Shown: one piece after another, positions 37,875-49,736 of the stretch
How positions within the stretch are numbered: the first letter of the stretch is position 1
How the letters are laid out: each line of letters begins with the position of its first letter
Source of the DNA: Betaproteobacteria bacterium HGW-Betaproteobacteria-7
GTDB taxonomy: Bacteria; Pseudomonadota; Gammaproteobacteria; Burkholderiales; Rhodocyclaceae
Assembly (NCBI GenBank): GCA_002840765.1
Contig: PHCE01000017.1
Span: 1 to 64,000 of the forward strand
Direction of reading: 5' to 3'
DNA: 64,000 bases
The notes under the pieces: generated by a model
What the model was told of the DNA's origin: nothing
The model's input: the letters and a program-made list of their open reading frames with translations, nothing else
Databases searched by the model: none
Translations under genes and position numbers: made by a program

Positions 37875-40800
37875 TTAGCCGACCCAGCGCCGGGCGTTGC
37901 GGAACATCCGCATCCACGGCGAATCCTCGCCCCAGTTCTCCGGGTGCCAGGACATCTGCACGGTACGGAAGACGCGCTCCGGGTGCGGCATCATGATGGT
38001 GAAGCGGCCGTCGGCCGTGGTCACGGCGGTCAGGCCGCCCGGCGAACCGTTCGGGTTGTACGGATAGGCTTCGGTCGGCTCGCCCTTGTTGTCGACGTAG
38101 CGCACGGCCGACAGCACCTTGCTCTGGTCGTCGGTATTATCGAAAACCGCCCTGCCCTCGCCGTGCGAAACGACGATGGGCACCTGCGAGCCTTCCATGC
38201 CGGCAAAGAAGATCGACGGCGAATCGAGGATCTCGGTCATCACGAAGCGCGCTTCGAACTGCTCGACCTTGTTGCGGCGGAAAGCCGGCCAGTGTTCGGC
38301 GCCGGGAATGATGGCCTTCAGCGCGCTCATCATCTGGCAACCGTTGCAGACGCCCAGCGCGAAGGTATCCGGACGATTGAAGAAAGCGGCGAACTCGTCG
38401 CGGCAGACTTCGTGCATCAGGATGGTCTTGGCCCAGCCCTGGCCGGCGCCGAGCACGTCGCCGTAGGAGAAGCCACCGCAGGCGACCAGACCCTTGAAAT
38501 CCCTGAGGCTGACCCGGCCGCTCAGAATGTCGCTCATATGCACGTCGACCGACGCGAAACCGGCTCGGTCGAAGGCGGCGGCCATTTCGTAATGGCTGTT
38601 GACGCCCTGCTCGCGCAGGATGGCGACGCGCGGGCGGCCGCTCAAATCCTGGTAGACCTTGGTGAAATCGTCCTGCGGATCGAAGGTGACCTTGGGCGTC
38701 AGGCCGGGGTCGCTGGTGTCGAGAATGCGGTCGAATTCCTGCTGGGCACAGCTCGGGTTGTCGCGCAGCGTCTGCATCTGGTAGCTGGTTTCCGACCAGG
38801 CGCGCTGCAGGTCGACGCGCTTCTCGCGCAGCACGCGCTTGGCGTTGCGGGTGACGCGGATCTCGTCCCATTCGTTCAAAGTGCCGACGAAGTGGTACGG
38901 CACGCGCAGGGCGCGCAGCACCGGCGTGACCTTTTCCCGATCGGCACGGCGGATCTGGATCAAGGCGCCGAGTTCCTCGTTGAACAGCACGCGGACGATG
39001 TTCTCGAAATCACGGCCGGCCAGCAGGTCCGGACGCTTTTCCGAACCATCGACATCGCCAGCCCCGGCGTCGTAGCAGATGCCGTCGAGATCGAGTGACA
39101 CACCGCAACGGCTGGCAAAGGCCATTTCGCAGGCGGCGACGAACAGGCCACCATCGGAACGGTCGTGGTAGGCGAGCAGCAGGCCGTCGCGATTGAGTTT
39201 CTGCACAGCGTCGAACAGGCCCTTCAGCTTGGCCGGATCGTCGACATCCGGCGCATCGTTGCCGGTGGCGTTGTACACCTGGGCCAGAGCGGAGCCGCCG
39301 AGGCGGTTCTGGCCCAAGTCGAGCAGCAGCAGTTCGGTTTCGCCCTGGTCGACAGCGAGCAACGGGGTTTTCGTCTTACGCACGTCGTCGACCGCAGCAA
39401 ACGAGGTGACGACCAAGGAGAGCGGCGACACGACCTGCCTCTTGACGCCGCCATCTTCCCAGGCGGTACGCATCGACAGCGAATCCTTGCCGACCGGGAT
39501 CGAGACGCCGATGGCCTTGCACAGCTCGGAAACGGCTTCGACGGTGTCGAACAGGCGGGCATCCTCGCCCGGTACGCCGCAAGGCGCCATCCAGTTGGCC
39601 GACAGCTTGACCTTGCCCAGTTCGCCGACATCGGCGGCAGCCAGGTTGGTCAGCGCTTCGCCGATGGCCATGCGGCCGGAAGCCGGCGCATCGAACACGG
39701 CCAGCGGCGTGCGCTCGCCCATGGCGAAGGCTTCGCCGAGGTAACCCTGGTAGCCCATCGTGGTGACGGCGACGTCAGCCACCGGCACCTGCCACGGGCC
39801 GACCATCTGGTCGCGGGCGGTCATGCCGCCAACGGAACGATCGCCGATGGAGATCAAGAAGGTCTTGTCGGCGATGGTCGGCAGACGCATCAGCCGATAG
39901 GCGGCATCCTTGAGTTCGATGGCCGTGGCGTCAAAGGAAACGAAGGTTTCCGGCTCATGCTTGACGTCGCGCGTCATGCGCGGCGGCTTGCCGAGCAGCG
40001 CTTCCATTTCCATGTCGACCGGATTGACGCCGAAATGGGCGTCGGTCACCGTCAGATGACCGTCACCGGTGGCTTCGCCGACGACCGCGAACGGGCAGCG
40101 CTCGCGCTCGCACATGGCCTGGAATTCGCCAATGCGGTTCGGCGGAATGGCCAGTACGTAGCGTTCCTGCGATTCGTTGGACCAGATTTCGGCCGGCGAC
40201 ATGCCCGGTTCGAGGATCGGCACCTTGCGCAGATCGAACTTGGCGCCGACGCCACCCGAGTGAGCCAGTTCCGGCAGGGCGTTGGAGACACCACCGGCAC
40301 CGACGTCGTGCACCGACAGGATCGGATTGTTCTTGCCCATCTGCCAGCAGCGATCAATCACCTCCTGGGCGCGCCGCTGAATTTCCGGGTTGCCGCGCTG
40401 CACCGAGGCGAAGTCGAGGTCTTCGGCATTGACACCAGCCGTCATCGACGAGGCTGCACCGCCACCGAGGCCGATCAGCATGCCCGGGCCGCCCAGTTGC
40501 ACGAACAGCGTGCCGACCGGGAAGGTTTCGTCCTTGAACGACTGCTCGGCCTGGATGCTGCCCAGGCCGCCGGCGATCATGATCGGCTTGTGGTAGCCAC
40601 GAACGACGCCAGCGACATCCTGCTCATAGGTACGGAAATAGCCGGTCAGGTTCGGCCGGCCGAATTCGTTGTTGAAGGCGGCAGCGCCGATTGGCCCTTC
40701 AATCATGATGTCGAGCGCCGAGGCGATGCGCGACGGGCGGCCGTAGGCGTGTTCCCACGGCTGCGGCGCATCCGGCAGATTCAGGTTGGAGACCGAGAAG

Positions 40801-41807
40801 CCGCAAAGGCCGGCCTTCGGCTTGGAGCCCTTGCCGGTGGCGCCCTCGTCACGGATTTCGCCGCCGGAGCCGGTGGAGGCGCCGGGGAACGGCGAAATGG
40901 CGGTCGGGTGATTGTGCGTCTCGACCTTGGTCAGGATGTGGGTCAGCTCTTCCTTGTAGGAGTAGCCGCGGTCAGCATCCGGGTAGAAACGCTGGATCGT
41001 CGCGCCTTCGATGATCGAGGCGTTGTCAGCATAGGCCATCACCGTGCCCTGCGGGGCGGCGGCGTGCGTCTCGCGGATCATGCCGAACAGTGTCTTGTCC
41101 TTGGCCTGGCCGTCGATCACCCAGGAGGCGTTGAAGATCTTGTGGCGGCAATGTTCGGAGTTGGCCTGGGCAAACATCATCAGCTCGACGTCGGTCGGAT
41201 TGCGGCCGGCGGTGGTGAAGATGTTCAGCAGGTAATCGATTTCGTCATCGGACAGCGCCAGGCCCAGCGAAGCGTTCGCCTCGACCAGCGCGGCTTTGCC
41301 GCCGGCCAGCACGTCGACGGTATTCAGCGGCTTCGGCTCGAAATGGCGGAAAAGTTCGCCGGCGGCGGCAAAACCCGGCAGCACCGATTCGGTCATGCGG
41401 TCATGCAGCAGGCCGGCGACGGTCTTCTTCTCGTCGGCGGTCAGTGCCCGGTTGTTGCGCAGCTCGACGTGGAAAGCGACGACGCGCTCGATGCGCTCGA
41501 TGGCCGGCTCCAGATCGCAGTTGAAGGCGATGTCGGTGGCCTTCGACGACCACGGCGAAATGGTGCCGATGCGCGGCGTGACCAGGAACAGCTCGCCCTG
41601 ATCCGCCCCGGCGGCCTGCTCTTCCAGCAGTTGCGCCAGCTTCGCCCGCTCGTCGGCGGTCAGCGCGCGCTTTTGCGCAACGACGTGCCAGTAATCGGCG
41701 CCGACCTGTTCGATGTCCGACACAGCCGCGACCAGGCGGGCTTGCAGGCGTTGCAGACGGAAGGCGGAAAAGGCGGCGTCGCCCTTGAGGCAAAGAATGT
41801 CGGCCAT
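37875..41807 (-). CDS. purL: Phosphoribosylformylglycinamidine synthase
   Basis: This 1310-residue enzyme of purine synthesis converts FGAR and glutamine to FGAM with ATP. The large single-chain form has an N-terminal substrate-channelling domain, two AIR-synthase-like halves ([20 protein letters not shown] near residue 300; [20 protein letters not shown] near 500) and a C-terminal class I glutamine amidotransferase with nucleophile Cys in [13 protein letters not shown] near 1153 and the catalytic His/Glu in [10 protein letters not shown]. The ATG at 41807 ([10 protein letters not shown]) is preferred over longer in-frame starts whose extra residues look non-coding. It is usual in length. Confidence 0.96.
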   Translation of the reverse strand: MADILCLKGDAAFSAFRLQRLQARLVAAVSDIEQVGADYWHVVAQKRALTADERAKLAQLLEEQAAGADQGELFLVTPRIGTISPWSSKATDIAFNCDLEPAIERIERVVAFHVELRNNRALTADEKKTVAGLLHDRMTESVLPGFAAAGELFRHFEPKPLNTVDVLAGGKAALVEANASLGLALSDDEIDYLLNIFTTAGRNPTDVELMMFAQANSEHCRHKIFNASWVIDGQAKDKTLFGMIRETHAAAPQGTVMAYADNASIIEGATIQRFYPDADRGYSYKEELTHILTKVETHNHPTAISPFPGASTGSGGEIRDEGATGKGSKPKAGLCGFSVSNLNLPDAPQPWEHAYGRPSRIASALDIMIEGPIGAAAFNNEFGRPNLTGYFRTYEQDVAGVVRGYHKPIMIAGGLGSIQAEQSFKDETFPVGTLFVQLGGPGMLIGLGGGAASSMTAGVNAEDLDFASVQRGNPEIQRRAQEVIDRCWQMGKNNPILSVHDVGAGGVSNALPELAHSGGVGAKFDLRKVPILEPGMSPAEIWSNESQERYVLAIPPNRIGEFQAMCERERCPFAVVGEATGDGHLTVTDAHFGVNPVDMEMEALLGKPPRMTRDVKHEPETFVSFDATAIELKDAAYRLMRLPTIADKTFLISIGDRSVGGMTARDQMVGPWQVPVADVAVTTMGYQGYLGEAFAMGERTPLAVFDAPASGRMAIGEALTNLAAADVGELGKVKLSANWMAPCGVPGEDARLFDTVEAVSELCKAIGVSIPVGKDSLSMRTAWEDGGVKRQVVSPLSLVVTSFAAVDDVRKTKTPLLAVDQGETELLLLDLGQNRLGGSALAQVYNATGNDAPDVDDPAKLKGLFDAVQKLNRDGLLLAYHDRSDGGLFVAACEMAFASRCGVSLDLDGICYDAGAGDVDGSEKRPDLLAGRDFENIVRVLFNEELGALIQIRRADREKVTPVLRALRVPYHFVGTLNEWDEIRVTRNAKRVLREKRVDLQRAWSETSYQMQTLRDNPSCAQQEFDRILDTSDPGLTPKVTFDPQDDFTKVYQDLSGRPRVAILREQGVNSHYEMAAAFDRAGFASVDVHMSDILSGRVSLRDFKGLVACGGFSYGDVLGAGQGWAKTILMHEVCRDEFAAFFNRPDTFALGVCNGCQMMSALKAIIPGAEHWPAFRRNKVEQFEARFVMTEILDSPSIFFAGMEGSQVPIVVSHGEGRAVFDNTDDQSKVLSAVRYVDNKGEPTEAYPYNPNGSPGGLTAVTTADGRFTIMMPHPERVFRTVQMSWHPENWGEDSPWMRMFRNARRWVG

Positions 41808-41941
41808 GGGGAGTGATTTCGGGTTAGGCGGAGAGGCCGGCATTATACCCGAGGCGGCTTTGTCAGCCGGGGTTTCAGCCCGTGCCCGGGCGCTCCCTGG
41901 CCATTCCGAAAAGCCGGCCACGCGGACAAAAGCCTGAGTCC

Positions 41942-42781
41942 ATGATGCCCGCCCCGCTTAAAATGGCACCGATGTCGATCGTTATCTCGCCGGCGCGGCG
42001 CTCCCTGCTTTGGGCGTTCGTGATTTCACTGGCCATCCACCTGCTGTTGCTGCTGGCCCCCCAGCATGCCCCACCCGCTCACCCGGCGGCCAGCGCGCGC
42101 CTGGAAGCGCGGTTCGCCCCGGTCAGCCCAGCGCCAGCCGAGAACAGTGAAGCAGCCGCCGCGCAGCCACCAGCCGCCGCCAGCAAAACACCGCGAACAC
42201 GGCGCCTGACGGCCCAACGACCGACGCCAACGACCCAACCAACCTGGACCGTTGCCGAGAAGGCGGAAATGAATGATTTCCTGGATGAGTTGGCCAGGCA
42301 ACCCGGGGCCGTCGCCAAGCCGACGCTGGCCCAACGTTCGCAAGTCATGGCGCGCGAACAAGGTCGGCAGATGGCGGCGCGCGACAAAGAAGGCGAGTCG
42401 CTGCTGGAGCTGCGCCCGAACGCTCAGCCGCCCGATCCTTTCAGCCTGGAGTTGTATCTGGATGGCCTGGTGCAACGCCTCAACCGTAGCTCACTGCAGG
42501 TCGCCAATGATCGGCGTGGCCAGGGCGTGCGCCCGGCCGCCATCCATTTCCGGCTCAATCCCGATGGCTCGCTGAAATCCTTCGTCGTGCTCAACGCGGG
42601 CGACCAGACCGACGAAATCGCCTACATCAAAGCGGTGGTCGAGCGATCAGTGCCGTTTTTGCCCTTTCCGCCGGACATCGACAAAGCGGCCCGCTCGCTC
42701 GGCATCACCATTTGCATCCGCCCCGCCAACCGCGACGGCTCAGCCGGCTTCTCGCGGATGAGCGGCGGCCGTTGTCACTGA
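41942..42781 (+). CDS. TonB-like envelope energy-transducing protein
   Basis: This protein of about 279 residues has a membrane helix ([19 protein letters not shown]) followed by a Pro/Ala-rich periplasmic linker. The C-terminal region ([20 protein letters not shown], then [15 protein letters not shown] and a final strand) has the pattern of the TonB/TolA family. The start is uncertain: ATGs at 41942, 41945, 41963 and 41972 are all in frame and none has a clear ribosome site. No ExbB/ExbD genes are adjacent. A second TonB-like gene lies 760 bases downstream. Confidence 0.65.
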   Translation: MMPAPLKMAPMSIVISPARRSLLWAFVISLAIHLLLLLAPQHAPPAHPAASARLEARFAPVSPAPAENSEAAAAQPPAAASKTPRTRRLTAQRPTPTTQPTWTVAEKAEMNDFLDELARQPGAVAKPTLAQRSQVMAREQGRQMAARDKEGESLLELRPNAQPPDPFSLELYLDGLVQRLNRSSLQVANDRRGQGVRPAAIHFRLNPDGSLKSFVVLNAGDQTDEIAYIKAVVERSVPFLPFPPDIDKAARSLGITICIRPANRDGSAGFSRMSGGRCH

Positions 42782-42802
42782 AGCGTTCGCCCGGACCGGC
42801 GC

Positions 42803-43399
42803 TTACCAGCTACCGAGCAGCATGCTCAGAATCATCCCCGACACGAGCAGCAGGCCGATACCGGCGGCGATGCCGGCCATCGAGACCATGTTGGCGATGT
42901 AGCGAGCAGTCTTCTCGTCATCGACATGCAGCAGCGGCCTTACGCCATGGCGGATCAGCGCCAGCGCTGCCACCCAGGCGACGATGCCGACGGCGATCAC
43001 GAAGCCCTGGTTCGGCACCAGCAGCGCCAGCGACGACAGCCATAGCGGCATCGGCGCAATGGCGGCCAGCGCATAGGCTCCGTCGTAACCCGGATCGTGG
43101 TCACGGGCCTGGGCCATACGCTCGATCAGCATCGCCATGTAGGCCACCATCAACAACTGCATGCCGTAGAAAACGATGCCGATCACCAGCAACTGCGTGA
43201 TCGACAGGGCCGGCATCGACAGCGGAAAGATCACGCCTGGATGAACAAGCTCGGCATAGGCATACATGGCCGGCGGCAACAGCGACAGCGGCGCGACCAG
43301 ACTGCGGAAGAACCAGCGCGCTGAATAATTGGACTTGTCGATCTCGTCCCAGCCGGTCTTCTCGGAAACCAGCATGCCCGGAATGTGATTCATCATCAT
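42803..43399 (-). CDS. Yip1/DUF1282-like inner-membrane protein
   Basis: This 198-residue protein has a short cytoplasmic N-terminus (SEKTGWDEIDKSNYSARWFF) and five or so helices, fitting the Yip1 family of bacterial membrane proteins of unknown function. The start at 43399 has GAGGAGA upstream. It lies between two TonB-like genes on the opposite strand. A stem (ACCCCGC/GCGGGGT, 43475-43494) lies upstream, without a T run. Confidence 0.7.
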   Translation of the reverse strand: MMMNHIPGMLVSEKTGWDEIDKSNYSARWFFRSLVAPLSLLPPAMYAYAELVHPGVIFPLSMPALSITQLLVIGIVFYGMQLLMVAYMAMLIERMAQARDHDPGYDGAYALAAIAPMPLWLSSLALLVPNQGFVIAVGIVAWVAALALIRHGVRPLLHVDDEKTARYIANMVSMAGIAAGIGLLLVSGMILSMLLGSW

Positions 43400-43539
43400 G
43401 ATTGATCTCCTCGCCCGCGAAAGGCGCGACGGAGCCGGAATTTGCCCCCGCCGCGGCGGGTCATGTGGCGTTAGACCCCGCTTGTCGGCGGGGTTCCAAG
43501 CATTGACTGCGGCCGCTTTGCCCGACCATACTCCCCGGC

Positions 43540-44235
43540 ATGTCTGTGCTATTCCATCCAGGCGTCGGGGCCGTTCGCCGGCTTGGCGACATGCGCCGTC
43601 TGCTGCCTTTCCTGATCGGTTCGTTCCTCATTCATGCGCTGATCCTCTGGCAGGCGACCGGCTTGTTGTTGTCGGAACCCTCTGCGGCACGACGCAGTGA
43701 CTTGCGCGCCCAATTGCAGGGGCCAGTCACGGCGCCGCCCACTGAACAGCCCCGGACGCGCCCGGCCGAACCTATCGAAACACCGCCGGCGCGCCAGCCC
43801 GCGGAGCGCAGTTATGCGCCGGTACCAGCCGAACGGCCACCGATAGAACCAGCGGCCGAGCCGGCGCCGGCACAGGCGGAACCGGATGCGCAGCCGGCAC
43901 CACAGGTCGAGCCGCTACGTACGGGAATCGACGTCGCCGGCCTGCGCGAGTACCACCTGGCGCTCGGCCGGAAGGCCGGGCAGTTCCGCCGCTACCCGCA
44001 GGCTGCACGCGATGCCGGCTGGCAAGGTCGCGTTGCCATGCGCCTGGCGATCTCGGAAAGCGGTGCGCCGATCAGCATCAAGCTGCTGAGCAGCAGCGAG
44101 TACCCAATCATCGACCAGGCTGCGCTCGAGATGATGTTCCTGACCGCCGGCCACACCGCGGTTCCGGCAAGCCTGCGCGGACGCGCCTTCACCATCGACC
44201 TGGCGGTCGATTTCAAGCCCGACGATGCCCCGTGA
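43540..44235 (+). CDS. TonB-like periplasm-spanning protein
   Basis: This protein of 231 residues (or 214 from the ATG at 43591) has one membrane helix (LLPFLIGSFLIHALILWQ), then a Pro/Glu/Ala-rich linker of about 70 residues. A C-terminal TonB domain follows: RYPQAARDAGWQGRVAMRLA, then ISESGAPISIKLLSSSEYPI and a final strand. This is the canonical TonB layout, coupling inner-membrane proton force to outer-membrane receptors, but no ExbBD pair is beside it. Neither start has a good ribosome site. Confidence 0.75.
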   Translation: MSVLFHPGVGAVRRLGDMRRLLPFLIGSFLIHALILWQATGLLLSEPSAARRSDLRAQLQGPVTAPPTEQPRTRPAEPIETPPARQPAERSYAPVPAERPPIEPAAEPAPAQAEPDAQPAPQVEPLRTGIDVAGLREYHLALGRKAGQFRRYPQAARDAGWQGRVAMRLAISESGAPISIKLLSSSEYPIIDQAALEMMFLTAGHTAVPASLRGRAFTIDLAVDFKPDDAP

Positions 44236-44353
44236 GAAGCGGCCGCGACGTGCGGCAAGTAAAGGTACGGCATGGAATGGGAACACTAGCCGGGCTAGTG
44301 CCCGGCCGCTGACCGGTTCGGCTTAGAATCGCCCTCTTTCGTTTTTCATTCCC

Positions 44354-45562
44354 ATGCGCCTCCTCCACACCTCCGACTGGCACCTCGGCCAGCATTTCAT
44401 GGGCAAAAGCCGGCAGCCCGAGCATCAGGCGCTGATCGGCTGGCTGCTCGAAGAGGTAGAAGAACATCAGGTCGATGCGGTGCTGATCGTCGGCGACATT
44501 TTCGATACCGGCACGCCGCCCAGCTACGCCCGCGAGCTTTACAGCCAGCTGGTGGTGCGCCTGCACGAAGCCGGCGTCGCGCTGCTGCTGCTCGGCGGCA
44601 ACCACGATTCGCCGGCCACCCTGGGTGAAAGCCGCGAACTGCTGGCACGCCTGGGAACCACGGTAATCGCCTCGACACACGAAGACGTCAGCACGCAGGT
44701 CATCCTGCTGCCGCAGCGCAACGGCGAACCCGGCTGCCTCGTCTGCGCCATCCCCTTCGTCCGCCCACGCGACGTGCTGCAGAGCCAGGCCGGACAAAGC
44801 GCCGAAGACAAGCAGCAGTCGCTGCAACAGGCCATCCAGCAGCACTATGCGGCGGTGCACGCGGCCGCCCTGGCCCACAGTGCGAACTTGCCCATCATCG
44901 CCACCGGCCACTTGACCACAGTCGGCGCCAGCACCAGCGAATCGGTGCGCGAAATCTACGTCGGCGCCCTCGAAGCCTTCCCGACCAGCGCCTTCCCGCC
45001 GGCCGACTACATTGCCCTCGGCCACATCCACCGACCGCAGAAAGTCGGCGGACAGGAGCACATCCGTTACAGCGGCTCGCCGCTGCCGCTGTCCTTCGAC
45101 GAAGCCAGGCAGACGAAGGAAATGCTGCTGGTCGATCTCAATAGCGATGGCCTGCAGACCGTCACCCCGCTGCCGGTGCCGCGCTTCCAAGGGCTGGTCG
45201 CGGTCAGTGGCAATCTGCAAACCCTGGCCGGCGCCATCGGCGCAGCCGCAGCCGAAGGCACGCGCGAACGCCCGGCCTGGCTGGAAGTCACCGTCGCCGA
45301 CGACGACTACCTGGCCGACCTGCCGGCCCGCATCGAAGCGCTGACCGAAGGCTGGCCGGTCGAAGTGCTGCGCATCCGCCGCCAGCGCGGCAACGCCACC
45401 GCCCGCCTGGAAGCCGCCGCCAGCGAAACACTGGACGAACTCAGCCCGCACGACGTCTTCGCCCGCCGCCTGCAACAGGAGGAACTCAGCGACGACATGC
45501 AAGCAGCGCTCAACGATCGCTACCGCGCCGTCGTCTCCGGCCTGCAAGGCGAAGAAGCATGA
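44354..45562 (+). CDS. sbcD: Exonuclease SbcCD, nuclease subunit D
   Basis: This 402-residue Mre11-like metallophosphoesterase cuts DNA hairpins and ends with SbcC. All phosphodiesterase motifs are visible: Asp8 and His10 in SDWHLG, VGDIFD near 47, GGNHDSP near 80, GHLT, and GHIHRP. It overlaps sbcC by four bases (ATGA). A -10-like TAGAAT lies at 44324-44329. Confidence 0.95.
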   Translation: MRLLHTSDWHLGQHFMGKSRQPEHQALIGWLLEEVEEHQVDAVLIVGDIFDTGTPPSYARELYSQLVVRLHEAGVALLLLGGNHDSPATLGESRELLARLGTTVIASTHEDVSTQVILLPQRNGEPGCLVCAIPFVRPRDVLQSQAGQSAEDKQQSLQQAIQQHYAAVHAAALAHSANLPIIATGHLTTVGASTSESVREIYVGALEAFPTSAFPPADYIALGHIHRPQKVGGQEHIRYSGSPLPLSFDEARQTKEMLLVDLNSDGLQTVTPLPVPRFQGLVAVSGNLQTLAGAIGAAAAEGTRERPAWLEVTVADDDYLADLPARIEALTEGWPVEVLRIRRQRGNATARLEAAASETLDELSPHDVFARRLQQEELSDDMQAALNDRYRAVVSGLQGEEA

Positions 45563-48500
45563 AAATCCTCACCCTGCGCCTGAAGAACCTCAATTCGCTG
45601 AAGGGCGAATGGACCATCGACTTCACCAAGCCGCCGTTCACCGACAACAGCCTGTTCGCCATCACCGGCCCGACCGGTGCCGGCAAATCGACGCTGCTCG
45701 ACGCCATCTGCCTCGCCCTCTACCACCAGACGCCGCGCCTGAAGACCATCTCCGCAACCGACAACGACATCATGACGCGGCACACCGCCGATTGCCTGGC
45801 CGAGGTCGAATTTGAAGTAAAGGGCGCCGTCTACCGCGCTTTCTGGAGCCAGCGCCGGGCCCGCGACAAGATCGACGGCGCATTGCAGGCGCCCAAGGTC
45901 GAACTCGCCACCGGCGACGGCACCATCCTCAGCACCCAGACCAACGACAAGCTGAAGCGCATCGCCGAAATCACCGGCCTCGACTTCCCGCGCTTCACCA
46001 AGTCCATGCTGCTCGCCCAGGGCGGCTTCGCCGCCTTCTTGAACGCCAGCGCCAACGAACGCGCCGAACTGCTCGAAGAACTGACCGGCACCGAAATCTA
46101 CGGCGAAATTTCGCGCAAGGTTTTCGAACAGGCACGCGAAGCCAAAAGCCAACTCGACCAACTGAAAGCCCGCGCCGACGGCATGGAACTGCTATCCGAC
46201 GAGCAACGCGTCGCGATGCAAACGGAAGCCACCCACCTAGACACCCAACTCGCCGACCTCCAGCACCGCCACCAGCAGACGCAAAGTCAGCGCCAATGGC
46301 GTCTCGATCTGGCGCAAGGCGAACAGGAAATCAAAACCGCTGAAAACAAGCAGCAGGAAGCCGACGCTGCCCTGACCGCCGCCGCGCCGGATCTGCAAAA
46401 ACTGGCCGCCAGCGACCCCGCCGAAACCCTGAAGCCGCTGTACCAGCAATGGCAGCAGGCTGGCACGGCCTGCCAGCAAACCGACGCCGAACTCAAGGCG
46501 CTGCACACCGAGCGCCAAAAGCTGCAAGCCGAACAACTCGCCCAACACGCCGCCGCCAGCCACTACAGCGCCCAGGTCGCCGCCCAGGCGCAGCAAGCGC
46601 TGCAACAAAGCCAGCGCGAAGCCAAGGAACTCGACGACTTCTGCGCCGCCCACCCGCAACGCGCCCAACTCGGCGAACGCCTCGGCGTCTGGCGCCAGCA
46701 GTTTGAACAGCGGGCAAAACTCGGCCGCGACCTCGCCGCCCAACAACAGGCGCGGCAGAAACTCGAACAGGAACAAGCCGAAACCGCCCGCCAACTCGCC
46801 GCGCAAACGCTTGCAGTCGACACCGCGACCAAGGCCAAAATCGCCGCCGACGCCGCCCTGAACAAAGCCCAGGCCGAACAGAACCAGCGCCTCGCCGGCC
46901 AGACCCTGGCCGACCTACGACAGCAATGGCAGCGCGAACAAGCCGGCCTCAACCGCTGGCAGCAACGCGAGGCCCTTGCCCAGCGCCGCCGTGAACTAGC
47001 CGAACTGCAAACAACGCAGGCCGCGCGACTGCAGCAGGGCGAGCAGAAAATCGCCGCCCAGGAAAAGGTGCTGATCACCCTGCGCGACCAACACAAGGAA
47101 CTCGCCAGCCAGGTCGCCGACAAGCAGAAACTGCTCGACCAGGAACGCCGCATCCAGAGCCTGGAACAACATCGCCAGCAACTGCAGCCCGGCGAGGCCT
47201 GCCCGCTGTGCGGCGCGCTGGAGCACCCGGCCATCGCCGCCTACGCCGCACTCGACGTCTCCGCCACCGAAACCACGCTCAAGGAAAAACAGGCGGCACT
47301 CGAAACGCTGACCCAGAAAGGCCAGCAACTGCGCGCCGAACAGGCCGCCGCGCAAGCCACGCAAAAAAGCGGGCTGGAGCAGCAAGCCAAGACAACGCAG
47401 GAAAGCGCCCGTCTGCAAAACGAATGGCAGGAAAGCATCGCCGCGCTGCCCGAAAGCCAGCCGCTGGCGCTCGACGCCTGGCAGGACGCCCAAGCCATCG
47501 CCACCGTCCGCGCTGCCGCTGAACAGGCGCAAACCCAACTCGCCGCGCGAATGCAAGCCGCCGACCAGGGCGAACAAGCCCTGAACGCCGCCCGCAAGAC
47601 CGCCACCGACGCCACCCAGGCGCAGCTCAATGCCGGCAATCAGCAGAAGCTGCTGCAACAGACCACGCAAACCAGCCAGAACCGTCAGGCCGAGATCGGC
47701 AAGACCCTGCAAGCCATCGCCGAGGAACAAGCCGAACTCGATGCCAGGCTGCTCCAAACGCTGAGCGAAATCCCGCCCGACCCCGCCGCCTGGCTCGGCG
47801 AACGCGACGGTGAATGGCAGCACTGGCAGCAGACGCAACAACGCCGGCAGGCATTGGCTGCCATCCTCGTCCAGCAGCAGGAGCGCTACGACGCCGCACA
47901 AATCCAGGCGGTGCAATGGGCGGAGCGCCGGAAAGCTTTCCCGGAAACGCCGTCGGCCATGGACCTGCCGGCCACCGACGACCCGGCCACCGCCCTCGCC
48001 CGCTGCGCCGAGAGCATCGCCGACCTGACCCAGCAACTCGCCGCCCAACAAGGCCGCCAGACGCAACTTGAAACCACCCTCGCGCAACAACAAAAAACCC
48101 TCGCCGACGCCGCGACCGCCTGGCAAAGCGCCCTCGCCGCCAGCCCCTTCGCCGACCTCGCCGCCTACAGCACCGCGCTGCTACCGGCCGAAGAACGCCA
48201 GCGCCTGCTGCAACTGAAGGAAACCCAGCAACTCGCCAAACAACAGGCCGCAGCCGTACTCACGGCAGCCCGCGAAAAACTCGCCCGCCTGCAAGCCAGC
48301 GCCAGCGAAACTCCAATCCCGCCGCTACCCGAACTCGACGAAACCCTCGCCCGACTCGACACCCAGCGCCGCCAACTCAGCGAACAACTCGGCGCCCAGC
48401 GCGCCCTGCTCACCCGCGACGAGCAGGCGCGGCAAAGCCAGCAAGCGCTGTTTGCCCAGATCGCCGCACAAACCGCTGAATCGGATATATGGCAACGCCT

Positions 48501-48984
48501 CGACAGCCTGATCGGCTCGGCCAGGGGCGACAAGTTCCGCAAGTTCGCCCAGGGCCTGACCCTCGACCACCTGCTACAGCTCGCCAATGGCCACCTCGCC
48601 CGCCTGCACGGCCGCTACCTGTTGCGTCGCAAGACCACCGGCGAACTCGAACTCGACATCGTCGATAGCTGGCAAGGCGAAGTCGCCCGCGACACCCGCA
48701 CCCTCTCCGGCGGCGAAAGCTTCCTGGTCAGCCTGGCGCTGGCGCTCGCGCTGTCCGACCTGGTCAGCCACAAGACCTCGATCGATTCGCTGTTCCTCGA
48801 CGAAGGCTTCGGCACGCTGGATGCCGACACCCTGGAAATCGCCCTCAACGCCCTCGATACGCTGAACGCCAGCGGCAAGATGATCGGTGTCATCAGTCAC
48901 GTCGAAGGCATGAAGGAAAGGATTCTGGCGCAGATTCGCGTGGAGAAGGGCGGCGGGGTTGGGTATTCACGGTTGAGCATCTGA
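45559..48984 (+). CDS. sbcC: Exonuclease SbcCD, ATPase subunit C
   Basis: This 1141-residue Rad50-like SMC ATPase has Walker [10 protein letters not shown] at residues 37-45, two very long Gln/Ala-rich coiled coils, and a zinc hook CPLC near residue 548 in the middle. The signature LSGGES is near 1050 and Walker [13 protein letters not shown] near 1080. With SbcD it forms a DNA-end processing complex that removes hairpins and protein blocks. The Gln richness of the coils is notable but common in high-GC SbcC proteins. Confidence 0.96.
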   Translation: MKILTLRLKNLNSLKGEWTIDFTKPPFTDNSLFAITGPTGAGKSTLLDAICLALYHQTPRLKTISATDNDIMTRHTADCLAEVEFEVKGAVYRAFWSQRRARDKIDGALQAPKVELATGDGTILSTQTNDKLKRIAEITGLDFPRFTKSMLLAQGGFAAFLNASANERAELLEELTGTEIYGEISRKVFEQAREAKSQLDQLKARADGMELLSDEQRVAMQTEATHLDTQLADLQHRHQQTQSQRQWRLDLAQGEQEIKTAENKQQEADAALTAAAPDLQKLAASDPAETLKPLYQQWQQAGTACQQTDAELKALHTERQKLQAEQLAQHAAASHYSAQVAAQAQQALQQSQREAKELDDFCAAHPQRAQLGERLGVWRQQFEQRAKLGRDLAAQQQARQKLEQEQAETARQLAAQTLAVDTATKAKIAADAALNKAQAEQNQRLAGQTLADLRQQWQREQAGLNRWQQREALAQRRRELAELQTTQAARLQQGEQKIAAQEKVLITLRDQHKELASQVADKQKLLDQERRIQSLEQHRQQLQPGEACPLCGALEHPAIAAYAALDVSATETTLKEKQAALETLTQKGQQLRAEQAAAQATQKSGLEQQAKTTQESARLQNEWQESIAALPESQPLALDAWQDAQAIATVRAAAEQAQTQLAARMQAADQGEQALNAARKTATDATQAQLNAGNQQKLLQQTTQTSQNRQAEIGKTLQAIAEEQAELDARLLQTLSEIPPDPAAWLGERDGEWQHWQQTQQRRQALAAILVQQQERYDAAQIQAVQWAERRKAFPETPSAMDLPATDDPATALARCAESIADLTQQLAAQQGRQTQLETTLAQQQKTLADAATAWQSALAASPFADLAAYSTALLPAEERQRLLQLKETQQLAKQQAAAVLTAAREKLARLQASASETPIPPLPELDETLARLDTQRRQLSEQLGAQRALLTRDEQARQSQQALFAQIAAQTAESDIWQRLDSLIGSARGDKFRKFAQGLTLDHLLQLANGHLARLHGRYLLRRKTTGELELDIVDSWQGEVARDTRTLSGGESFLVSLALALALSDLVSHKTSIDSLFLDEGFGTLDADTLEIALNALDTLNASGKMIGVISHVEGMKERILAQIRVEKGGGVGYSRLSI

Positions 48985-49214
48985 CGCCAACCCGTTGATG
49001 GACCCACCGCGCAATTTCTCCCGCTCAATGCGAATTACTGGAGCCCGTTTCAGTGAACGAACTGAGCGCGCTGAGCTAGGCGACGCGAACGAAGGCGATA
49101 GGGTCGGGCATCTCATTGAGCCCTTGAGCCGCGCCACCGACGCGAATTCCCGGATCTCCATTCAGTGCGTCATGCCCTCAAGCACTTCCGTCAGGGCGGC
49201 CAGCCGGAAGGCAC

Positions 49215-49529
49215 TCAGTCCTCGCGAAATTCCCAGCCATTTTCCGGCGTACGCAGTTGCAAGCAGCCAATCTCGTCGCCGGCGACAACCTCCAGTCCAT
49301 CGCAAGCCAGACTGAACGCCACGTCAAAACGGCGCCTGTCAGTGCCAACGATATAACCAATTTCAATTTGGCCAGCTGCCGGTCGGATTTCGAGCCGCCC
49401 CTGGCAGAACGGGCACCGCGCCGAGAGCACGCCAAGGCCGGTATCAGCGAGTTCATCACAGGCATTGAGCCAATCCAGTGCCGTCAATTTTCCGCCGCAC
49501 AGCGGGCAGCCTGAATGTCGATTGGTCAT
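49215..49529 (-). CDS. Small protein with two CxxC zinc-ribbon motifs
   Basis: This 104-residue protein has CPLC at residues 8-11 and CPFC at 39-42, a likely four-Cys zinc ribbon, followed by a beta-rich half (LEIRPAAGQIEIGYIVGTDR). I do not recognise a named family. It stands alone after sbcC, facing the plus-strand genes; the 230 bases between it and sbcC hold only short unconvincing frames. Confidence 0.6.
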   Translation of the reverse strand: MTNRHSGCPLCGGKLTALDWLNACDELADTGLGVLSARCPFCQGRLEIRPAAGQIEIGYIVGTDRRRFDVAFSLACDGLEVVAGDEIGCLQLRTPENGWEFRED

Positions 49530-49663
49530 AAGATCAGTTTTCCAGAAAGCAGTCTCTGCATTGAATGACTGTCATGGTAATCCCACATCAAGCTCAAACG
49601 TGCCGGAGACATCTACCGATTCCGTTGAATACCGCGGCAAGCAGTCCTCAGGTGTCGTTTTTG

Positions 49664-49706
49664 TGCGCGCCAGCGTACCGAAGTGATTGTCGGCGGCGCC
49701 TAGTCT
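49664..49706 (+). promoter_or_regulatory. Shared promoter-like element, copy 4 (98-residue protein gene)
   Basis: TGCGCGCCAGCGTACCGAA (49664-49682), 18 bases, then TAGTCT (49701-49706), 30 bases before the ATG at 49737. The first 19 bases differ from copy 3 at only two positions although the two lie 30 kb apart. Confidence 0.7.
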
Positions 49707-49736
49707 GGCGTTATCCCCACCCCCCAGGAGACACAG

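Noticed and set aside
39165..41816. 883-codon plus-strand frame opposite purL
   Set aside because: Antisense shadow of a well-conserved gene.
43475..43494. Stem ACCCCGC/GCGGGGT as a terminator
   Set aside because: No T run follows on either strand, and it lies upstream of both flanking genes rather than after one.
48985..49214. Short frames between sbcC and the zinc-ribbon gene
   Set aside because: Frames on both strands lack ribosome sites and recognisable protein character; left unannotated.
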